Position numbers and translations under genes: made by a program
NCBI GenBank assembly: GCA_028023455.1
Contig: JAQFVV010000350.1
Span: forward strand, 62,001-126,000
DNA from: Epiperipatus broadwayi
Taxonomy: Eukaryota > Onychophora > Udeonychophora > Euonychophora > Peripatidae
Length of the DNA: 64,000 bases
Reading direction: 5' to 3'
Shown here: piece by piece, positions 14,486 to 26,144 of the stretch
How the letters are laid out: every line of letters starts with the position of its first letter
Numbering within the stretch: the first letter of the stretch is position 1
Notes under the pieces: generated by a model
Seen by the model: only the letters and a program-made list of their open reading frames with translations
Databases searched by the model: none
What the model was told of the DNA's origin: nothing

Positions 14486-15295
14486 TGTTGTGTTTGGCTT
14501 GATTTACAGGTTCGGTTCCAAACCAACAGAAAAAGTAATGACAAACTGCTCAACAATTAAAATGTATAATTTATTAATTACAAAATATACACACGTTAGT
14601 TAATCAATAATATAAATAGAGTTTATACAATTAATGATGAGATAGCCATACCGAGTTAGGGAACTCACTTCCAGCTATCTGATTAGCCTGCCTCATGATT
14701 TTAAGACTTCTGGCTGTATAGGACAGTTTACCTCAAATCTGCTTTAGTTTGGACTCTTCCACCTGCACTCAGACAGTTGCCTTGAGTCGACTGCAATTGT
14801 AGCAATTTCCAGACCTAGGTGGACTTGCCTCACTGCGTAGATGTATCATTAGTGACTAGTGAAGACATCCTTGCTGTAGGTAGAGGTTTCACTGGAGAGC
14901 ATGTTCAGGTTGACAGAAGTTAACACTCTCTTCTTACCTCCAAAAAGACACTATTTAATGGCAGATCTCCCACCTTACTGGTAACACTCTAACTATGTGC
15001 GCAAACCCCAACAAAGGATTTATCCCCATCGGATAGCGGCTGGATGCTAGCCAATCAGGCAAGGAATCTGGAATAGTTCACTTCTAAAGGCAAGGTCAAA
15101 TATGACATCCCTCCCCCTGGCTAAAATTAGCCCTGGAGGATGTAGTCATTGAGATGCTCTGGACGATGTATTGTCCGCTTTGTTGATGCGCGAACCCCAA
15201 CGAAGGATTTATCCCATTGGATAGCAGCTGGATGCTAGCCAATCAGGCAAGGAATCTGCAATAGCCCACTTCTAAAGGCAAGGTTAGGTATGACA
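14486..15295 (-). mobile_element. internally deleted LTR element, family A
   Basis: An exact 5-bp duplication AATAT flanks it (14481-14485 and 15296-15300). Read on the - strand there is about 110 bp of 5' LTR (15295 to about 15185), then about 80 bp of internal sequence ending in the polypurine tract CCAGGGGGAGGGA, then a full 3' LTR (15104 to 14486). Almost the whole coding region and most of the 5' LTR are missing. The polypurine tract next to the LTR matches that of the related element before 54508, confirming orientation. Confidence 0.85.
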
Positions 15296-15300
15296 AATAT

Positions 15301-16857
15301 GAATAAAAAATTTGCGGTTTATTAGGAACAAAACACATGGTTATTTTTCTGATGATGATTTTTACTTAATTGATTAAAAGTAAATATGTAGCCATCTCTG
15401 CATTTGGCTGATTAATAAAATGAATTTGATAATTCATAAGCAGTATTGGAATTTAAAAGCAAAAGTTCAATAACTCACAATAAAATTTATGAAATATTAT
15501 TAAATTAAAACTGCAATGGATGTGTAATTAGTTTTTGATCATTAGTACTCTGGAATTTTTTTGTTTTATTTTGATCTGTTGAAATTAAATTTTGATCTTG
15601 TTAATGCTATGTTAACACAAAACACTTTTTCATCTGATAATGAAATTTCTAACAGATGGGTAAAATATTTTGATCATCTTTTGAATAATGACAGAAGAAT
15701 TCAAATGATTTCATTTATATATTTACATATACATTAATGACAACTTTAGAGATGTTTAAATATGCATATATATAAACTTCTCAACAGTTAATATTATGTA
15801 ATACATTGAGATTACTACTCCAATTCTAGTTTATATTTATATAAACTAGAGTTGATTTACATTAATGACAAATTAAAGATGTATAAAATATGCCAATGTT
15901 ATGACAGCTTTAACAAAACTGTTGAAAATTTTTATGTATTTATATAGATCCTTGAAGTTGTGCTATTAAATCTTCAATTAAAATATTAAAAAAAAACATA
16001 CTACTGTAATTGCTATAGAATGTTACTATTATTCATTACAGAAAAAAATATAGGTTGCTTTCAATCATAGATGAATAATTGTCAGATAATTTTATTATAT
16101 AGATTGATTTGTAATGTTGATAAGTGGTTATTAAAAATTCCAATGCAGTTTTGATATGAGTTTTATTACAAGATTAATGTAAGAAAAGTTTCATAATTTT
16201 CAAATAAAAGTGTGACTTATATATTACTGTTTAAATTTGAGTAAATCATTGATTGACTTATTTGTGAAATTTCGTGGCAATATTTGAAAACTTTTAGTTC
16301 ATGATGTTATTGATATTGTATACAGCTGTTACATGCTGATGATAGAAAATATGAGGAAATAAGAACTGGATTTACAAGAATATCTACCAAGTTTTACTTT
16401 GTTTTTATATTTATGAATGTGGTCCTTGGAGCATTTTACAAATATTTCTTGAAGCAGATTTTAAAATATTACATATTTTAATAGTGGAACTTTTAATTTG
16501 ATTAAATGCCCAATCAAGAACTTTATTGGGTATGTGTGTGTGTGTCTAAGATTCACTGTATGATGATTGCAATATTTTTTTTTTGCTTTAAGCAAAATCT
16601 ATGGAGCATTTTCTTTTTAAATGCAATCTATAAATATTTTATTTAGTATGTTCATTAATCAATGAAACTGAAACTCAAATGCTTTACTAATCATCAGTGA
16701 TGAAAGAAAAATCTTCATCAATTTATAGATTAGTTTGAAAATATGTATATTAATACTTTTTCAGACCGAAAGACTAAATTGTATTTTGAGATGCAATAAA
16801 TTCTCCGATGTACTGCTGCTCTATTTACGAGTTTAAAAGATATATTTATCAGAATTA
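15301..16857. other. AT-rich intronic DNA with small repeats
   Basis: No gene. A direct repeat (TTACATTAATGACAA...) occurs at about 15729 and 15856, and between them lies a perfect hairpin, CTAGTTTATAT/ATATAAACTAG, at about 15826-15850. Confidence 0.5.
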
Positions 16858-16862
16858 TAAAT

Positions 16863-17124
16863 TGCTATGTGTGTGTGTATTCACATATACACGCAATAAT
16901 AATAACTCTATTAACTCCATATATGTGTGTGTATTAACAGATACACGCAACAATAATGTAACTATTACAAATATTCAAGTATGTGCGTTTATGCTAGAGG
17001 CATCACAGAAATGATTAAGGTTGGTCAGAGATAACCAGACTGACCACTTCGTACCTCGTGTCATGGGATGACCAATGGAAATAGAGAGTGTCATAAACCG
17101 GGACGGCGGGAAAAAACAAGGCCG
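16863..17124 (+). repeat. partial LTR copy 1, family C
   Basis: The first 261-262 bp of the LTR, ending ...AACAAGGCC and followed after one G by a fresh LTR start at 17125. It matches 17125-17385 and 18978-19238. Confidence 0.9.
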
Positions 17125-17503
17125 TGCTATGTGTGTGTGTATTCACATATACACGCAATAATAATAACTCTATTAACTCCATATATGTGTGTGTATTAAC
17201 AGATACACGCAACAATAATGTAACTATTACAAATATTCAAGTATGTGCGTTTATGCTAGAGGCATCACAGAAATGATTAAGGTTGGTCAGAGATAACCAG
17301 ACTGACCACTTCGTACCTCGTGTCATGGGATGACCAATGGAAATAGAGAGTGTCATAAACCGGGACGGCGGGAAAAAACAAGGCCAGACTTGCTAGGTGA
17401 AGTTGAGGAATGGATGCGTTTTCCTGAGTGCACAGACACTACTTCACTTTCAGCTCGTCTCGCGGAGAGGTCTACCTCCGAACGTACTAAAGTAGACCTA
17501 GGG
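17125..17503 (+). repeat. partial LTR copy 2, family C
   Basis: Matches the first 379 bp of the complete LTR (18978-19356) up to CTAGGG, where it switches abruptly into pol. An open frame crosses the junction, from MTNGNRECHK in the LTR into pol, by chance. Confidence 0.9.
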
Positions 17504-18917
17504 TATGATTACAGTCTGGAATATAAAAAGGGAAAGACTATTGGTCACGCCGACGCGTTATCCCGAATGCCTGACAACTCAGAGAATACTACAAGCGAAA
17601 TAGAAGTCAATTACATTGACGCGCTTCAAAGCCAGACTCTTAATAGCCGAAAAGTAGCAGCATGGACCAATGAAGACGCTGGCTACAAATGGCTGATGGA
17701 GAAAATTAGAAGAGGCTGGCCAGCACAACGTCCTCCGTTTTTGCACATAGAGCTATGGAAAGCTCGCGAAAAACTATCAATATGTAAAGGTTGCATTCTT
17801 AAAGGCGATCAGGTCCTAATACCAAAAATAGGCAGATCGCACATGCTAAATTTATTACATGAAGGTCATCCAGGCATTGTCAGGGCAAACGTTAGCCCGT
17901 AGTTATGTATGGTGGCCGAGAATCACCACTGATATAGAAACATTCATAAAAAAATGTTCTAGCTGTCAGTCATGTGCAAAAGCACCCCCAGCGAAATATG
18001 AAGCATGGAAAGAAGCAGAGAAACCTTGGCAGAGAATTCACATTGACCACTGCGGTCCAATCCACGGACAATTATTTCTGGTAGTGGTCATGCCTACTCA
18101 GGATGGTCAGAATATAAAACATGAAAAACACAAGTTCGGATGAGACACTGGACAAGCTCATGGAAATTTTCATACCATGGCTACCGGAAACCCTCGTATC
18201 CGATAATGGAACCGTTTCACGTCTGAAAAATTTGCCGAATTTATGCAGGAATGGGGATTAAACACATCCTTACCCCTCCCTACCACCCCCAATCAAATGG
18301 ACTGGCCGAGAAAGCGGTACAAAGCTTAAAGTCATCCATGAATAAATTGGGAAAAGGAAGACTCCAAGAGGCAATTTTCATGGCGTTGCTATATCAGCAT
18401 TCCACACCCACAGCTAAAACGGGCAGATCACCTGCAGAAAAATATTTAGGCCGGAAGTTACGCACAAAACTCTCAGCAATAATGCCATCAAAAGAGCATC
18501 AAATGCCGATTACAGTAAACAACAAATTTTCACCTGATGAACGAATCTGGGTGAAAAATAATTTAAATAAATCGTGGACTCAAGCATACGTGTGCTCGCC
18601 ATTTAAGTAAACAAGTGGTTGCTGTTCGTATGGCAGACGGCAAAATATTACGTAAGCACATTAACCAATTGCGCAAGAGTGCAATAACAGAATGCACTCC
18701 GCAATTGTTTAAAAGTAATGATGACAAAGAAAATGATACTCACTATGAAACTAAAAGTGAAACAGAAATCATTACTGCTGACGAGGAAAATCAAAATAGT
18801 GAAGAAAATGAAATAGTTACAGATGGTGAAACTAAATCACCCCCACGCGCAAAGAGGAGAACAAAAATTCCCCTCCGCCTGCACGATTATGTGTTAAGTT
18901 CAGAGAAGAAGAAATGA
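17504..18917 (+). pseudogene. broken Gypsy pol fragment: RNase H end and integrase
   Basis: Begins in the C-terminal end of the RNase H region (YSLEYKKGKTIGHADALSRM). The integrase zinc-binding part follows (HEGHPG, then C-SSC-QSC), then the catalytic core with its first Asp in IHIDHCGP, the second in LVSDNG and the Glu in HPQSNGLAEKAV. A C-terminal DNA-binding module (ERIWVKN) and a basic tail (RRTKIPLRLHDYV) come last. Frameshifts near 17885, between 18110 and 18190, near 18245 and near 18605 make it non-functional. In the family this enzyme inserts the cDNA copy into host DNA. RNase H and integrase are the only pol parts left. Confidence 0.88.
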
Positions 18918-18977
18918 AAAAAATCTTTTTTTTTAAAAAAAAAAAAAAATGTTACGTCGCTGAACTTGGGGGAGGCG

Positions 18978-19627
18978 TGCTATGTGTGTGTGTATTCACA
19001 TATACACGCAATAATAATAACTCTATTAACTCCATATATGTGTGTGTATTAACAGATACACGCAACAATAATGTAACTATTACAAATATTCAAGTATGTG
19101 CGTTTATGCTAGAGGCATCACAGAAATGATTAAGGTTGGTCAGAGATAACCAGACTGACCACTTCGTACCTCGTGTCATGGGATGACCAATGGAAATAGA
19201 GAGTGTCATAAACCGGGACGGCGGGAAAAAACAAGGCCAGACTTGCTAGGTGAAGTTGAGGAATGGATGCGTTTTCCTGAGTGCACAGACACTACTTCAC
19301 TTTCAGCTCGTCTCGCGGAGAGGTCTACCTCCGAACGTACTAAAGTAGACCTAGGGACCATTACAGGTCGTATAGACTTTAATATTGTTTATTGTAAGCC
19401 TGCGGGCCTTTAAGACTAGAGTTGTATAATAATGTGTTAGTCAGTTTACCTTTGTAAATAATTGTATTATATATTAATCCTTGTATATGTATTTATGTAT
19501 ATAAACCTATTAACTCCACTACCGTGTTCGTGTGTTTAATTATATAATTACTTGTCGCTGTTGAGTGCGATAAATCTCACTCGAACCTCGACCATATATA
19601 TATATCCGGCCAGTACTGGATATTGCA
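18978..19627 (+). repeat. complete 3' LTR, family C (650 bp)
   Basis: Begins TGCTATGTGTG after a polypurine tract (18967-18977) and ends in CA at 19626-19627, directly before TAAAT. TA-rich and TG-rich segments are present, but I cannot place the transcription start or poly(A) site. Confidence 0.88.
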
Positions 19628-19660
19628 TAAATAAATAATACAAAACTGTCAGATAATGAA

Positions 19661-19879
19661 AATTATTCTTCACGTATAAAGTGTGATAAACAGATTAGCT
19701 AAAATTCAAAAATCATTAATCACAAAAAATTATTTGCCAAGCGCTTTCGATAGCTAAAATTCAAAAGACGTTAATCACAAAAAACTATTTGCCAAGCGCT
19801 TGGCAAATAGTTTGTTGTGATTAATGTGTTGTGAATTTTAGCTACTCTGTTTATCACACTTTATACGTGAAGAATAATT
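19661..19879. mobile_element. long hairpin, MITE/foldback-like
   Basis: A perfect 34-bp inverted repeat bounds it (19661-19694 and 19846-19879). The arms stay complementary to a central palindrome CCAAGCGCTTGG at about 19792-19803. The left arm holds an extra copy of a 50-bp segment (TAGCTAAAATTC...CCAAGCGCTT), at about 19696-19746 and 19751-19800. No clear target duplication. It sits about 30 bp after the family C element. Confidence 0.7.
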
Positions 19880-19889
19880 ATCAGAATTA

Positions 19890-20560
19890 CTTAACTACAT
19901 ATATATTGAAGCTATTCTACCAAATTTATTTATGGAAATGGGGGATTTCTTTATATAATGTAAAGTTATTGAAAGGTATAGATATTTAAAGATGTTATTT
20001 TCTGAAAATGTGATAGCAAGATTTGACCAGCCTTTTTTTTCTTTATACTGGATATGATTATATTGAAACATCTGCATTGGATTAATTAATAGACTTCATA
20101 AATAAGTATTTTATGGTAAATTTGACCGTTTAGATGAAGGAGACAGATATTGTTTACATTATTAAATTATCTCAACGTTGAATAAATGAAATATTGATTG
20201 TTTTCATTAGCAGGCTATAGTTGATTTTGAATGTACAATGGCAAGCTGCAATTAGGTAAGATATTGAAAATTTTTCAGAAAGAAAAATTTGCTGCAGAAT
20301 AATTTAAATGTCAGCATCACAGTTAAATAAATAGACTAGTGAACTATGTATGTAATATATATGATTAGATCTGTATTCATGAATTGGTTTGTATAGTGAT
20401 CACAAAATTAATTTTTAACTTTTTTTTTTTTCGTCTTTCACTTTCTTTTCTTTTATCTGCTATTGATATATATGTAAATCCACAGAAAATTACTTTTGAC
20501 ATTTAATAATAATTATAATAATTAATTTTTAAGAAAAATATGTTTTTCTTTTGTTTTTAG
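19890..20560. other. intron end before PDE2A exon
   Basis: AT-rich DNA with no gene. Poly-T runs at 20420-20430 and a T-rich tract before the acceptor at 20560. Confidence 0.5.
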
Positions 20561-20706
20561 AAATTAGTTTATCATGAGTTTTTTAGTCAAGGAGATCTTG
20601 AAAAGGCTATGGGCAACCGTCCATTGGAAATGATGGATCGAGAAAAAGCTTGTGTTCCTGAGTTACAAGTATCATTTATTGATCAGATAGCGCTTCCAGT
20701 CTATGA
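20561..20706 (+). CDS. PDE2A: PDE2A-like phosphodiesterase, penultimate coding exon
   Basis: Acceptor TTTTTAG precedes 20561 and donor GTAAGA follows 20706. The exon starts in phase 0 directly after the SIA of the previous exon and reads [19 protein letters not shown], then the MMDREKA and [15 protein letters not shown] segments. It ends with the first two bases of a Glu codon (phase 2). [13 protein letters not shown] is diagnostic for PDE2 rather than PDE5, 6, 10 or 11. The Gln in ELQVSF is the invariant purine-binding glutamine of class I phosphodiesterases, and the following Phe matches the hydrophobic clamp. There are no stops or frameshifts. The upstream intron (14.5 kb) holds a SINE, an LTR remnant, a Gypsy element and a hairpin repeat, all intronic passengers. 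Confidence 0.92.
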
Positions 20707-21436
20707 GTAAGAAAAAATTTATAAATTTAATTATTTAATTTTGGTTTTAATTAACATGTGTAACATCTTTACATAAAAATAAAAAAATAGCAACTTTGAT
20801 AAAAACAAATAAAATACAGTATTTAAATGCATAAGTCTTGTCCAAAAAAAAATTATTGAGAATATATATAGTCAAATGTACATTTTTCAAATTTAACAAG
20901 AAATAGTTTTTTTTTTTTTTTTGGTGCTAACCATGAAGTTAAAAATAATAAATTGACAACACAAAAATAAAAACAAATCTCAACTAATTTGTAACAATTG
21001 CCTGACATATATATAATATTAGAAGATAAAATATGTACAGAAATTAAAATAAAATAAATAATGAGAGCCAGAAGTGATTGATCTTGACAATCTGTGAACT
21101 TAATTAAATATCAGAATCTTTCACCCTACCACTGCACCAAACTATACAGGGTCATATTGAAATTTTAATTATTTGTAAAGAAATTTATGCAAGGACCAGT
21201 ATAAAATTTTACTATTTACTTTTACAGTATTGTTACAATTTCTTAACATTGTATGCAAATATTCATATTTTTTTCATCATCCTTATAACTTCTAATTTAA
21301 CAAATTCTCTGATTGTACTTGTTACTACTGATTCATTTTATTTCAAACTGGTATTATCTATATATTACTTAACTCTGCATTGTATGATTTTCAGTTTTAT
21401 TAAAAAAGTAATCTTATGGTTTGTTAATTGCGAATT
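20707..21436. other. AT-rich intron start
   Basis: No gene. At about 21115-21160 (- strand) a sequence with GTGCAGTGGTAGGGTG resembles a tRNA A-box and is similar to 26985-27020; a weak SINE candidate. Confidence 0.4.
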
Positions 21437-21441
21437 GTAAC

Positions 21442-22213
21442 TGTTATGTAATTACCCACAACTCTTGAAGGGGCAAACCACAATTAATTAATAACTAAAA
21501 CTAAATTTAATACTAAAGATTTATTATAAGTTATACAAACACAAAACTAGAATATATATACAAGCTTAAATATAATTAATATACAGACAAATAAATGATC
21601 GCAGAGTTTTTCAAGTCTTTAAACATTTTCAATATTGTCCGACAATTACTGTCTTATTTAATGGATTGTCACTTTCCATGACTACAAAGAATAATTACAA
21701 ACTAAGAGCTCTTTAGACTTACATAAAACAAAATAAGATCAGGATGATCTGCTTTAAATACTAGTTGGATTTTTATACCTTCAGATTCCAAAACATCTGG
21801 GTTTATTCCCTTGCAGACGTTGACTGGTTACTGACGATACTCATTGTGAGCCCAATAACACTTCACCAACATAAAGGAGAAAAAGTGTACTCAAATCTAC
21901 AATTCCAAGTTTTATAGTCTTCGGTTTAATTGCTCTCTTATCAGCAATTTTTTCATTCCTTAAAATTCCTTTGCGAAAGCATTCAATTAATTTCACTTTC
22001 CAGATCTACTTAGTTCAAAATTTGCTCTTCCATTTTTTTCATTCAGTTTGTAGAAAAATCTTTTAATTATATAACTATTCATTTTCTTATATGTATAACT
22101 CATTCCTAAAACAGTTTCCATTGTCATTAATTAATACATTTAAATTTAACTTTTGGAGTATTTTTAATCACTAATTTTTATACTAAAATATTTATTGCAA
22201 TTAAAATACTACA
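21442..22213 (-). repeat. 3' LTR of family B element
   Basis: 772 bp, beginning TGTTATGTAATTACCC and ending ATACTACA on the + strand; pairs with 26145-26928. Confidence 0.9.
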
Positions 22214-22229
22214 ATTCCTCTTCTCACTC

Positions 22230-24770
22230 CATAAGTTGTAATTGTTTCTTACACATAATCCTTCCATATTTCTGGGGGTTTTTAATGCGCATGGATCTGG
22301 GTGATTTATTTATTTCAGGTTTCACTTTAATTTTTTCTGCAATTTCATCATTGTTTTCTTGATTAACTTTGTTTTTCTCTGTCTTTCTTTTTGTGTTGTT
22401 TTTTTCCATCACTTTCCACCTCCTGTATATTTGCATCTTGCCATATTTCCAGCTCCAATTCTTCTGGTTCTCTTCTCTTTATATGATTCATTTGGTATCT
22501 GTACTTTAAACCATAAATTCCACTAACTACATAAATTTGAGTTGACAATATTTTGTCTATTAATTCCTTGATCCATTTCCGTATCATATCTTTCACCCAT
22601 TAGGCTCACCAACTCCAAACAATTTACATGGCTTCACATTTGGAAAACTAATCTTTTCATTAGAATGTAAAACTGTCAATTTAGTTCTTTGTTTCTGTCC
22701 ACACATTAATTCTGCCAGAGATTTTACTGTTGTTGTAGATGGTGTTGAATTTTGGTATAGCATAAATGTTTGTAATACCTCTTGTATTTCTATGTTGCTC
22801 ATTTTTTAAAACTTCTCTTGACTTGCTGTATCGCATTCTCTGCTAATCCATTTGACTGAGAATAATATGGAGGTGTGCACACATGATGAATCCCACAGGT
22901 ACTAAAAAATTGACGTAATTCCCCAGTAAAACCTGCTAACATCTGACACAACTACTTCTGGAAAACCATGTATCAAGCAAACCATCTTTAAATACTTAAT
23001 TGTTTCTAGGGCACTAATATCTTTCACTGTGTGGCATTCTATCCATCTTCAGAGCACATCTGTAATTATTAGCAGAATTTTTCCATTCACTGGTCTTACG
23101 TGATCAATATGCATTTTTGTTGCTTTCAGTCAGGATGCAAAACATTTCATCAGTAGTGCACCTTATGACTGAAATATAGAACAATCTTTAATGTAATTTT
23201 TTATATCTGCATTAATTTTCAGCAACCTGACATAGTTACGCACCAAAGCCTTCACACGCATTATGCCAGGATGCTCTTTATGGAGAATCTTTAAAACTTT
23301 ATTCCTCCCTGTAGGTGGTATAACTACTCTATCCCCTATTACTATACACCCCCTACAAACAGATAACTGCTCTTTATTGGCCCAACAACCCCATTGCCAC
23401 ATAACTAGGTCTAGTTTTAGCTAGCCCTTCTTAATCCATTTCATCAGAATATCATACCCTTTTCCTTCCCTAATCCACTTTTGAACTGTATTACTATTCA
23501 ATACTTGTGAGTTCATGCTATCAATATAATTAACCTCAGATTCACTACTGCGTGTCTCTTGACTATCTGGAAATCTTGACAATGCGTCTAAATGTGAGAT
23601 TTTTTTTTTTTTTTTTTTAATAAATAATTATATGCAGCTAGGACATTCCACCATCTTAACATACGCAGACTTAAATGTTCAGGCATTGCACAATCATTTC
23701 CTAAAATCCCCAACAAAGGCTTATGATTAGTATTAATTTCAAAACTACACCCGAAAACAAACTGATTATATTTTTTTACTGTGAAAATGATCACCAGAGC
23801 TTCTCTGTCAATTTACTGTAATTATGCTCTGCTTTTGATAATGTTCTGAACACATAAGCTACAAGCCACTCAATATCTATAGGGTGAGCTAAAACAGCTC
23901 CTATCCCCCAGCCTGATGCATCAGTAGTAATTCTAACTTTGCACTCACCATCAAAATGGACCAACAACATATCAGATTCTAGCAGCTCTTTTGTTTTTTC
24001 AAAAGCCCTGTCTTGAGTTTCTGACCAAGCTCAATTTTGCACTTTGCGCAATAACTCATATGAAGGTTTTGCCACTATCGCGTTATTCTTTAAAAATGAT
24101 TCGAAAAAATTAATTTGACCTAAAAACACCTGAAGCTGCTTTATGTTCTTAGACCTTTCAGCATTTCTAACAGCCCTGACTTTGTCCATAAAGGATGTGT
24201 TCCTTTATCTGAAATGCTGTATCCCAGAAACTTTAACTCTTCATTCTTCTATACACACTTTTCATAGTTTAACTTAACTCCCACCTTACTTAATTTATGG
24301 CAAACTTTCAAAATTCTCTTAATAATTCACTAGATGTTACTGTTATCAAAATGTCATCATAATAAGGCATTACACCTTTTAACACTTGTAACATTAAGTT
24401 TAACTTGGCCTGAAAAAATGTTCGGTGTCGTAGCAATTCTGAATGCTAAATGATTACATTTGAACAGTCCAAAAGATGTGGTTAGCATCAATATTCTTGC
24501 TGTTTTGTCTGTAACTTTAATTTGATGGTATGCGGAGTTGAGGCTTAATTTGGCAAAAAACTTTGCATTGGACAAATTCGCTAAAACTTCTCTAACATTA
24601 GGTACTGGGTACGCACCTTTATTTAGATATTTATTAATGGTAACATGGTAATCTCTGCACATTCTGATTTGCCCATTAAGTTTGGTTATCACCACTATGG
24701 GCATAGCCTAGTCTCAGAGGTTAATATGCCTCTGGCCACCAATATTTTTTAACTTCCTCTCGACCTTTTC
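22230..24770 (-). pseudogene. degenerate Gypsy pol (reverse transcriptase, RNase H, integrase)
   Basis: From 5' to 3' on the - strand. Reverse transcriptase: NGQIRMCRDYHVTINKYL near 24650, AKLSLNSAYHQI near 24540 (the usual catalytic Asp of motif A is replaced), and YYDDIL near 24355 in a shifted frame. RNase H: INTNHKPLLGI near 23720. Integrase: zinc-binding HKEHPGI, then CSIFQS, where the second Cys of the usual C-x-x-C pair is lost, at 23163-23402. The C-terminal part is near 22600-22800 and a lysine-rich tail runs to about 22230. Stops and frameshifts occur throughout, so it is inactive. Confidence 0.88.
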
Positions 24771-25417
24771 TTTCTTATTAAAACAGGTAAAACTTTATGT
24801 TTATTAGCCTGCTCTCTCTATGCAAATGAAATCTTCCACAGCTTACAGGCCAGAGGCCATGCATTTTCATTTAATTCTAAATCTACCGGGTTTGCTTTTA
24901 TTAAATTAACTCCTCAGAAAATAATTCAGGGTACTTATTTAACATTTCTTGCTCAATGGAAAGGTTTTTAACCATAGATACCTTAATATCTAACTCCTTA
25001 AACCACTATCTACTGATTATTAGACTTATTTGTCCTATAACAATATAAATTGGCAAATAGCAGACTTTATTTCTATATGTAATTGGAGCCTCACCCATTC
25101 CAAGTAATGCTAGTGAGTTTCCACTTACATCTTTCACTTTTATATCAGACTTTTTCATTTTAATCTTCTTTTAGCCTTTTGCTATTTCATTCCATTGGTT
25201 TTTGGACACCAATGAAATACTCAAGCCAATATCAATCTATTTCCAGTTCTGTGCTACATATTTTAAGTGTTAGTATATATTGATTTTGCCAGTAAGAAAT
25301 CATACTCTTTTTAATATTAACTTCATCTTGATTACCTCCCCTCTATTTGATTATTACTCTCTTATCACTTGGCTTGGGTTTTTTGCTACTGTTGCTAAAT
25401 ACCCTCTGTTGTTGCAA

Positions 25418-25702
25418 TTAAAACCTTTCTGGATGCCATTTACAATTCTTAGAAAAATGACCTGTTTTCCCACAGCAAAAACATTTCCCTAAAGATATAG
25501 GTTTGCTACTTGATTTAAAATTTCTCTGTGGCCTACTTTTATTTATTTTAAAAACTGCTGTTCTGCCTTCCTCATCTTCTTTACTTCTAAAAGTGAAAGC
25601 TTGCTTAATAATTAACTCATACACGATCACTTTTTTGATCGCTGATTCATAAGACAATTCAGTTTCAGTCAATAATGTTTGTCTTAACTTTTCATCTGCC
25701 AT
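25418..25702 (-). pseudogene. gag C-terminus with zinc knuckle, family B
   Basis: An open 94-codon stretch with a capsid-end helix region followed by KCFCCGKTGHFSKNC, a C-x2-C-x4-H-x4-C zinc knuckle of the nucleocapsid type. A protease-like segment with DIG where DTG or DSG is expected follows at about 25230, broken by stops. The upstream gag (up to about 26100) is not readable. Confidence 0.75.
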
Positions 25703-26144
25703 TCCCTATAGCAATTGGTCCAACAAGATTTGATCACCAAATTCCCAATATTGATAGTTTTTTTACTAACTGGCGTAACACTGTCAAATTCTTTTATTTT
25801 TTCTCCTTTAACCTGTCTTCTATTTCAGAGTACCAGCCTAGCAATATGTCTAGACAGCCATGGACTAAAATGCTCTGTTAACTTATTAACTAACATCTCA
25901 TAACTTACTGCCTTTGTTATAGATCTGTCAAATAACTTATTAATGATTTCAATTACTTTCTTCCCTGCCAAGCACAACAAAGCTTCCTATTAATAAAAAA
26001 AAAAAAAAAAATATCCATTCTCCCAAAACAATCCACTACCTAACCCACACAAAGTTATAAATCTGTACTATTGCTTGACAATTCTAGTCTTGCTTGTACT
26101 ATTACTTTCCATGTACTAGGTTAGAATTTTCAATGGCACCATTT

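Larger units (their letters stand above)
16863..19627 (+). mobile_element. young Ty3/Gypsy LTR retrotransposon with rearranged 5' end (family C)
   Basis: The element starts TGCTATG and ends TTGCA. It is flanked by the exact 5-bp duplication TAAAT (16858-16862 and 19628-19632), so the whole structure is one integration unit. From 5' to 3' it has 262 bp of LTR start, a second LTR start of 379 bp, a pol fragment joined directly to it, a polypurine tract (TTGGGGGAGGCG) and one complete 650-bp LTR. Gag, protease, reverse transcriptase and the primer-binding region are absent. The three LTR starts look identical by eye, so the element is recent. It lies in the PDE2A intron in the same orientation as the gene. 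Confidence 0.9.

Noticed and set aside
16808-17215. Short open frames on both strands at the start of the family C element
   Set aside because: They lie in the non-coding LTR and recur wherever the LTR does; they are by-products of LTR sequence.
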